From positions 62,001 through 126,000 of the forward strand of contig NZ_NISJ01000001.1 of NCBI RefSeq assembly GCF_002205635.1: 64,000 nucleotides of DNA, given 5' to 3'. The position numbers and the translations under genes are program-made. Under the pieces are notes generated by a model. It was not told the DNA's origin, searched no databases, and saw only the letters and a list, made by a program, of their open reading frames with translations. Positions 59,462 through 64,000 of this stretch are shown here, in pieces. The DNA comes from Sphingopyxis witflariensis. GTDB taxonomy: Bacteria > Pseudomonadota > Alphaproteobacteria > Sphingomonadales > Sphingomonadaceae. The first letter of the stretch is position 1; every line of letters begins with the position of its first letter.

Positions 59462-60271
59462 TCATTCAAAAGTGCCGCGCACCGCCAATTGGCGATAGGT
59501 CGCAGCAGCAATCGCCACCGAAATGAGTCCGCCAACGGCGGCGACCACACCCTGAACCAATCCCGTCAGGATGCGCCCGATTCCGTCTTCCGTTCCCGCC
59601 ACAGCCCCGACAAGGCCGCCAACCAGCGCCGCAACTATCACGATCACCAGAGCGACCAGAAACATGAACAGGAAAATCCGCCAGCCATTGCCCCTCGTCA
59701 GCGCCCAGCCGGCTTGAATCGCGGTGATGGGGTTACGCACCTCCCGGTCGGCGATGACCGGCGAAACAACGGCAAGCCGCCCCCAGAAATAGGCGCTGAG
59801 GCCAACAAGCAGAACCAAACCAATCAGTACGAGCAGCATGGCGATCGCGCCGCCGCCGGCAGCGATACCCGGCATGAGAAGCAGCAAGGCGCCAAGGCCG
59901 AGCGCGACGCCCATGATCAACTGAACGGCGATCATCGTCGGGATCATCTTGATCGCAAAGAGCAGCGCGTCACCGACGCTGGTCCCCGACCGCGACAACC
60001 ACAGCCGCAAAATTCCCACGCCGCCAATCGCTGAAACAATGCTGACCAGAAGCTGATAGGGAACGGCCTGCGCCGCATTTTCACGAAACGCGGCCATGAC
60101 CTGCTCCAAATTCGCTCCGTCGGCGGGGGCAATTGGCGTTGGTCCGAACCAGCTGACCGCAAGCGTCGGCAGGAACAGGAAAACGGCGGCGATCGTGCCG
60201 GTCAGCGCGCCATGTGAACGCAACAATAATTTGCTGTCGTCCCAAGCTGCACCCATGTCGAATTTCGGCAT
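59462..60271 (-). CDS. hypothetical polytopic membrane protein 2
   Basis: 269 residues, about six helices; paralogous in plan to the downstream gene at 58561. Shared layout: an N-terminal DMGAAWDDSKLLLRSHGALT like ISIGQAWSYATSFFTGQGVH, and a central SPVIADREVRNPITAIQAGW like GPAMADRRTFNIFTGIGESW. Further helices: MIAVQLIMGVALGLGALLLL, IFLFMFLVALVIVIVAALVG. Start ATG at 60271 rather than the preceding TTG. The two probably form an operon with 46 nt between them; role unknown. Confidence 0.82.
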   Translation of the reverse strand: MPKFDMGAAWDDSKLLLRSHGALTGTIAAVFLFLPTLAVSWFGPTPIAPADGANLEQVMAAFRENAAQAVPYQLLVSIVSAIGGVGILRLWLSRSGTSVGDALLFAIKMIPTMIAVQLIMGVALGLGALLLLMPGIAAGGGAIAMLLVLIGLVLLVGLSAYFWGRLAVVSPVIADREVRNPITAIQAGWALTRGNGWRIFLFMFLVALVIVIVAALVGGLVGAVAGTEDGIGRILTGLVQGVVAAVGGLISVAIAAATYRQLAVRGTFE

Positions 60272-60401
60272 CAATACTCCATTTCCACCTGATTGTTGTG
60301 CATGTTAGCCTGACGCGCTTGATCCCGGTTGTCCAGCCTTGTGGCTCGATTAGAGCTGCACCTCTTGCACTTGTTGACATAGGCGGGCAGGACGCGGCGC
60401 A

Positions 60402-61055
60402 ATGAGCCGTCTACCGCAACCCGAATGGACCGTTTCACCGGGCCTTACCGATTACCCCGCCGCGCTTGCCGACATGGAAGCGCGCGCGGCCGCGATCCAC
60501 GCGGGCGAGGCCTGCGAACGCATCTGGCTGCTCGAACACCCCCCGCTATATACGGCTGGCACGAGCTCGGATCCCGCCGAACTGCTCGATCCGCGTTTTC
60601 CCGTGTATGACGCGGGACGCGGCGGACGTTATACCTATCATGGTCCAGGCCAGCGGGTCGGCTATGTCCAGCTCGACCTCACGCAACGCGGACGCGACGT
60701 GCGTGCCTATGTCTCTGCACTCGAAGGCTGGGTGATCGACGCGCTAGCTCAGCTGGGAGTCGCAGCCCGCCGCGCAGACGGTCGCATCGGGATCTGGACC
60801 GACGATCTTTACGGTCGCGAGGCCAAGATCGGCGCGATCGGGGTGCGCGTGAAACGCTGGGTCACGATGCACGGTTTTTCGCTGAACATCGCGCCCGACA
60901 TGACGCATTTCGGCGGCATTGTTCCGTGCGGAATCGCCGAATTCCCCGTCACCAGCCTTGCCGCTTTAGGCAAGACGGCTGGTTTTGCCGACGTTGATGC
61001 CGCATTGACGGATGCCCTGCCCGCCTTTCTCGACAAGCTCCGAGCGAAGGATTAG
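60402..61055 (+). CDS. lipB: octanoyltransferase LipB
   Basis: Transfers octanoyl groups from ACP to lipoyl domains, the first step of lipoate synthesis. The 217-residue protein has the [20 protein letters not shown] motif, [20 protein letters not shown], the catalytic lysine in [20 protein letters not shown], the nucleophilic cysteine in [20 protein letters not shown]. Relevant substrate in this window: the lipoyl domain of bkdB. Confidence 0.96.
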   Translation: MSRLPQPEWTVSPGLTDYPAALADMEARAAAIHAGEACERIWLLEHPPLYTAGTSSDPAELLDPRFPVYDAGRGGRYTYHGPGQRVGYVQLDLTQRGRDVRAYVSALEGWVIDALAQLGVAARRADGRIGIWTDDLYGREAKIGAIGVRVKRWVTMHGFSLNIAPDMTHFGGIVPCGIAEFPVTSLAALGKTAGFADVDAALTDALPAFLDKLRAKD

Positions 61056-61064
61056 GAACGGCAC

Positions 61065-61397
61065 ATGACCCGCACCCTTATCTCCTCGCTCTTCCTTCTC
61101 TCTCTCGCGGCTTGCGGCAGCGGCGATCCTGCTGGCAAGTCCACGGCCAAGCTCGATGCCGTCGAGGTTCAGCCAGGCTCGATCAGCGATTCGATGATCA
61201 TCCTCGACAATGCGGCAAGCGACGGCACGGCGGTAGACAACAGCGTTCCCGACGATGGGACGAAAAAGGAAGCAACGAAATCCAAGGATGATGCTGCGGA
61301 TGAAGGCGAAGCCGCGGATGAAACGGCAACCGTCGATGCGGTCGCAGCCCCAGCCGTCCAGAAAACCGTCACCGAGCCCGCCAAAAAGGGCGAGTAG
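61065..61397 (+). CDS. small acidic lipoprotein, hypothetical
   Basis: 110 residues. Signal peptide MTRTLISSLFLLSLAACGSG has a lipobox LAAC. The mature part is intrinsically disordered, rich in Asp/Glu/Lys/Ala (KKEATKSKDDAADEGEAADE) with a short conserved-looking LDAVEVQPGSISDSMIILDN segment just after the anchor. It resembles short disordered sphingomonad lipoproteins; function unknown. It follows lipB by 9 nt. Confidence 0.82.
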   Translation: MTRTLISSLFLLSLAACGSGDPAGKSTAKLDAVEVQPGSISDSMIILDNAASDGTAVDNSVPDDGTKKEATKSKDDAADEGEAADETATVDAVAAPAVQKTVTEPAKKGE

Positions 61398-61403
61398 TCG
61401 CGC

Positions 61404-62036
61404 TTATCGCAGCCCCAGGCTCTTATGCGCCTGTAGCGACAGCCGCCAGCGCGGGTCGTCCATCACCAGATCGATGCAGCGCTGGACATTGTCCGCCGCA
61501 TTCGGATCATCGAGCGGCTGAACCAGCCGATGCTCGAAATCGAGCTCCGCGAGCCGTTCGACATCGCTGCCGGGCTGCGGCCAGACCAGTTTTAGTTCGT
61601 CGCCGCTCAGTTGGACGAGTTCGCTCCCGGCCTTCGGACTGATGCAGATCCAGTCGATGCTGCGCGGGACCGCCAGCGTGCCGTTGGATTCGATCGCGAC
61701 GGTAAAACCCTCGCGATGGAGCGCCTCGATCAGCGCCTCGTCGACCTGGAGCATCGGTTCGCCGCCGGTCAGCACGACATAACGGTCGTCGAAGCCCTCG
61801 CCCCAATTTTCGGCGATCACCGCCGCCAGCGCTGCGGCATCGGCATATTTTCCGCCCAGCGTGCCGTCGGTGCCGACGAAATCGGTGTCGCAGAATTTGC
61901 ACACGGCCTTGGCCCGATCAACCTCGCGCCCCGTCCACAAATTGCATCCGGCAAAGCGACAGAAAACAGCGCGTCGACCCGCTTGTGCACCTTCGCCTTG
62001 CAGGGTCAGGAAAATCTCTTTGACGGCATAGGTCAT
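61404..62036 (-). CDS. queE: 7-carboxy-7-deazaguanine synthase
   Basis: Radical-SAM enzyme of the queuosine (7-deazaguanine) pathway, converting CPH4 to CDG. The 210-residue protein has LTLQGEGAQAGRRAVFCRFA, GCNLWTGREVDRAKAVCKFC (the cluster cysteines with the long QueE spacing) and DTDFVGTDGTLGGKYADAAA. The Gly-rich strand VVLTGGEPMLQVDEALIEAL and the ISPKAGSELVQLSGDELKLV strand follow. Downstream partner of queC with a 3-nt gap. Confidence 0.95.
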   Translation of the reverse strand: MTYAVKEIFLTLQGEGAQAGRRAVFCRFAGCNLWTGREVDRAKAVCKFCDTDFVGTDGTLGGKYADAAALAAVIAENWGEGFDDRYVVLTGGEPMLQVDEALIEALHREGFTVAIESNGTLAVPRSIDWICISPKAGSELVQLSGDELKLVWPQPGSDVERLAELDFEHRLVQPLDDPNAADNVQRCIDLVMDDPRWRLSLQAHKSLGLR

Positions 62037-62039
62037 GGG

Positions 62040-62732
62040 TCAGACCCCGGCGGCGTAGCGGGTCGGGTCAGGGATGCCAGCGTCAGCGAAGCCCTTGCTC
62101 CGCAAGCGGCAGCTTTCGCAGAGGCCGCAATGCAACCCCTCGGGGGTTGGATCGTAACAGGACCAGCTCATCCCCGCGTCCATTCCCAGCCGCGTCGCTT
62201 CGACCGCGATATCGGCCTTGGTCATATATTGCAGCGGCGCGTGGATGCGGAAGGCGACGCCGATATCGCCGTCGCGCGTCGCGAGCCGCGCCAGATCCTC
62301 GAACCCCGCGATGAAGTCGGGGCGGCAGTCGGGATAGCCCGAATAGTCGAGCGCATTGACCCCGATGACGATGTCCTGCGCCTGCCGCGCTTCGGCCAGA
62401 CCGAGCGTCAGCGAGAGGAAAATCAGGTTGCGCGCCGGGACATAGGTGATCGGAACATCGCTGCTCATGCCGTCCTTCGGCACGTCGATATCGGCGGTCA
62501 GCGCCGAGCCGCCAAAGCGGCGCAGGTCGAGCGGCAGGACGATATGTTCGGCCGCGCCGATGCTCTTCGCAATGCGCGCCGCCGATTCCAGTTCGACGCG
62601 GTGACGCTGGTTATAGTCGATCGTCAGCGCGACGATCCGCGCACCCGCTTCGCGTGCGAGGCCCGCACAGACCATCGAATCGAGTCCGCCCGACAAAAGA
62701 ACGATCAGGGTTTTTCCGGAAATATCTTGCAT
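62040..62732 (-). CDS. queC: 7-cyano-7-deazaguanine synthase
   Basis: ATP-dependent ligase making preQ0 from CDG and ammonia. From MQDISGKTLIV it is 230 residues; the frame runs 44 codons further upstream, but that part is not QueC-like. The PP-loop is VLLSGGLDSMVCAGLAREAG, the adenosine segment ALTIDYNQRHRVELESAARI, and the Zn site SWSCYDPTPEGLHCGLCESC (four Cys). No preQ1 riboswitch is visible upstream. Confidence 0.95.
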   Translation of the reverse strand: MQDISGKTLIVLLSGGLDSMVCAGLAREAGARIVALTIDYNQRHRVELESAARIAKSIGAAEHIVLPLDLRRFGGSALTADIDVPKDGMSSDVPITYVPARNLIFLSLTLGLAEARQAQDIVIGVNALDYSGYPDCRPDFIAGFEDLARLATRDGDIGVAFRIHAPLQYMTKADIAVEATRLGMDAGMSWSCYDPTPEGLHCGLCESCRLRSKGFADAGIPDPTRYAAGV

Positions 62733-62927
62733 GGGCGCCCGATACGCCTGCGCCAAAGACCGCGCAAGAGGCGGCTTGTTGCAGCGCACCAAAGAAATGG
62801 GCCGCACGGCTTTCGCGATACGGCCCAGGTCGGCATGAAGCCGTTTAGGGAGACGGACACACATCCATGTGTCACCCCTCCTGTTTAGACATGAAGGGTT
62901 AACCTCAGCTTACCGATAAGATGTCCG

Positions 62928-63332
62928 TCAGCAGCCGCCGGTTCGGCGAGCCTCGATCGACTGCGAAAAAGGCTTGCCGTCGGCAATGCCCTGCGTGTCG
63001 ATCTGCACCAGTCGATTGGTTTCGCTGCGAATGCTGGTGCGGCCATGCCCCGCGCCGGGGCAGGTATAATGCACCGTCACCGACGTTGGCGTGTCCTCGA
63101 TGACATAGCGCGAACAGTTCGAGCGCGGGTGATAGACCTGGATCATCCGCCGCGCATCGCCGACGCAGATCGTTTGCAACACGGCGTCCTTGCCGCGCTC
63201 GCGCAACTGCCAACTTCCTTTTTCAAGCCGGTCGAGCATCGTCAGCGAGGGCGCCTGCGCGGGAACTGCCGGGGTGACCGCGAGCGCGCAAACAGCCAAA
63301 GTCCATCGCATGAAGGGAGAGAAGATCGCCAT
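62928..63332 (-). CDS. DUF3617-like exported protein
   Basis: 134 residues from MAIFSPFMRW; signal peptide ends TPAVPAQA. The mature domain begins LTMLDRLEKGSWQLRERG and has several Cys (LQTICVGDARRMIQVYHPRS, NCSRYVIEDTPTSVTVHYTC, a final RRTGGC) that may form disulfides, matching the small periplasmic DUF3617 pattern. Function unknown. The longer frame to 63398 lacks a signal peptide at its start. Confidence 0.78.
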   Translation of the reverse strand: MAIFSPFMRWTLAVCALAVTPAVPAQAPSLTMLDRLEKGSWQLRERGKDAVLQTICVGDARRMIQVYHPRSNCSRYVIEDTPTSVTVHYTCPGAGHGRTSIRSETNRLVQIDTQGIADGKPFSQSIEARRTGGC

Positions 63333-63476
63333 TTCCACCTGTCCGTTGGTCGCCCGAAAGCGAACGAAATTGCGACCCTGTTTGACACAAGGTAGCAATC
63401 GGGGTGCGTGATTTCAACCGCTTGGCGCCAGATTGCCTCGCCTTGTCGTCAGCAAGGCTCCACTGTAAATCCGCCG

Positions 63477-64000
63477 TCAGCTGTGCGTCGCGATTTCTTC
63501 CAATGGAATCGGGAATATGCGCGAGCAAAAGGCGCAGTCGACGACGACATTTCCAGCGTCGTCGGCCATGTCCTGCCGCTCCGCCTCGGGAAACTGGGCC
63601 AGCACGCCCGCGAAATAGTCGTTGCTGCACCGGCAGCCGCGCGAAAGCGTCACGCCCGGCGCGACGCGTACCTCTTCCTCGTGGAACAGCCGCCATGCCA
63701 GCGTCTCGAGCGACGTCGCGGGATCGGTAAGTTCTTCGTCTTTCAGCGTCGCCGCGATCGTCCGCGCATGATCCCATTGGGGATAGTCGTGACGCAGATG
63801 CAGCCGGTCACGATCGACCTCGCCTTCGGGAAGATGCTGGAGCAGCAATCCGCCCGCGACACAGCCCGCCTCGGCATCATGGCGCGCGGCGAGTTTGAGC
63901 AGGCTGGGGATTTGTTCGGATTGTTCGAAATAATGTTCGGCGGCGGTTCCGATCGACGTGCCCTCGAGCGGCACGATGCCCTGATAGCGTTCGCCGCTGG
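63477..64000 (-). CDS. hslO: Hsp33 redox-regulated chaperone (N-terminus beyond window)
   Basis: C-terminal ~175 residues of Hsp33, a holdase activated by oxidation. Seen are RYQGIVPLEGTSIGTAAEHY, FEQSEQIPSLLKLAARHDAE, AGCVAGGLLLQHLPEGEVDR and the zinc redox switch at the end: LSRGCRCSNDYFAGVLAQFP, then VVVDCAFCSRIFPIPLEEIA (C-x-C and C-x-x-C). The N-terminal half lies to the right of the window. Confidence 0.94.
   Translation of the reverse strand, partial: SGERYQGIVPLEGTSIGTAAEHYFEQSEQIPSLLKLAARHDAEAGCVAGGLLLQHLPEGEVDRDRLHLRHDYPQWDHARTIAATLKDEELTDPATSLETLAWRLFHEEEVRVAPGVTLSRGCRCSNDYFAGVLAQFPEAERQDMADDAGNVVVDCAFCSRIFPIPLEEIATHS

Noticed and set aside
62733..62927. preQ1 riboswitch before queC
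   Set aside because: The leader holds a GGGCCG/CGGCCC hairpin but none of the known preQ1-I/II/III core sequences could be recognised.

Overview
The window reads as chromosomal DNA of an alphaproteobacterium of the Sphingomonadaceae, most likely Sphingopyxis or a close relative. This is inferred from high-GC coding, the cpdR/N-formylglutamate amidohydrolase pair, EipA (DUF1134), DUF2842, zapA-6S RNA-fau synteny and the efp/suhB arrangement. No 16S rRNA or taxonomic marker was searched. About 75 genes, five tRNAs, one 6S RNA, two IS-derived elements and several palindromic repeat elements are described.

Layout. 1-5.1 kb: suhB (cut by the window edge), a GNAT, efp, an OPT transporter, thiE and a lipoprotein. 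5.1-11 kb: a leftward central-carbon operon tkt-gap-pgk-fda followed by an O-methyltransferase. 11.2-13 kb: a small coiled-coil gene, zapA, 6S RNA, fau and a DUF2842 gene. 13-13.4 kb: tRNA-Asp(GTC) present twice in a ~250 bp tandem duplication. 14.8-22.6 kb: four exported proteins, three small DUF11-type and one 1697-residue outer-membrane-like protein, probably one surface complex of unknown role. 22.7-27.4 kb: branched-chain 2-oxoacid dehydrogenase E1alpha/E1beta/E2 and thyA. 27.5-32.3 kb: a short RadC-like protein, tRNA-Pro, a GNAT, an N-formylglutamate amidohydrolase, cpdR, tRNA-Val, an SDR and an alpha/beta hydrolase. 32.4-39.5 kb: an iron cluster with a TonB-like protein, a TonB-dependent siderophore receptor and a PiuC-type hydroxylase on the plus strand. 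Facing it is a PepSY/DUF2271/DUF4198/ApbE operon for extracytoplasmic flavin-linked redox. Both arms carry near-palindromic Fur-type boxes.

42.0-47.1 kb holds the most interesting locus. It has three small exported proteins, a signal-peptide-bearing C39 peptidase, a coiled-coil plus beta-barrel porin resembling FapF, a Crp/Fnr regulator overlapping the porin gene, and a single-domain LuxR-type regulator. Two of the small proteins carry a bacteriocin-like double-glycine processing motif, and all three share short repeat motifs. I read this as a divergent alphaproteobacterial relative of the Fap functional-amyloid export system, with GG-type processing in the periplasm.

47.1-52.3 kb is an accessory island: an IS21 remnant, a complete IS3-family element that has cut a Fic toxin gene and left its small partner intact, an AlpA-like regulator and a tyrosine integrase next to tRNA-Ser(GCT). 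52.4-64 kb returns to core genes: eipA, a 139 bp palindromic repeat element, apt, petABC (cytochrome bc1), trmL, hemF, two related membrane proteins, lipB, a lipoprotein, queE-queC, a DUF3617-like protein and hslO (cut by the right edge).
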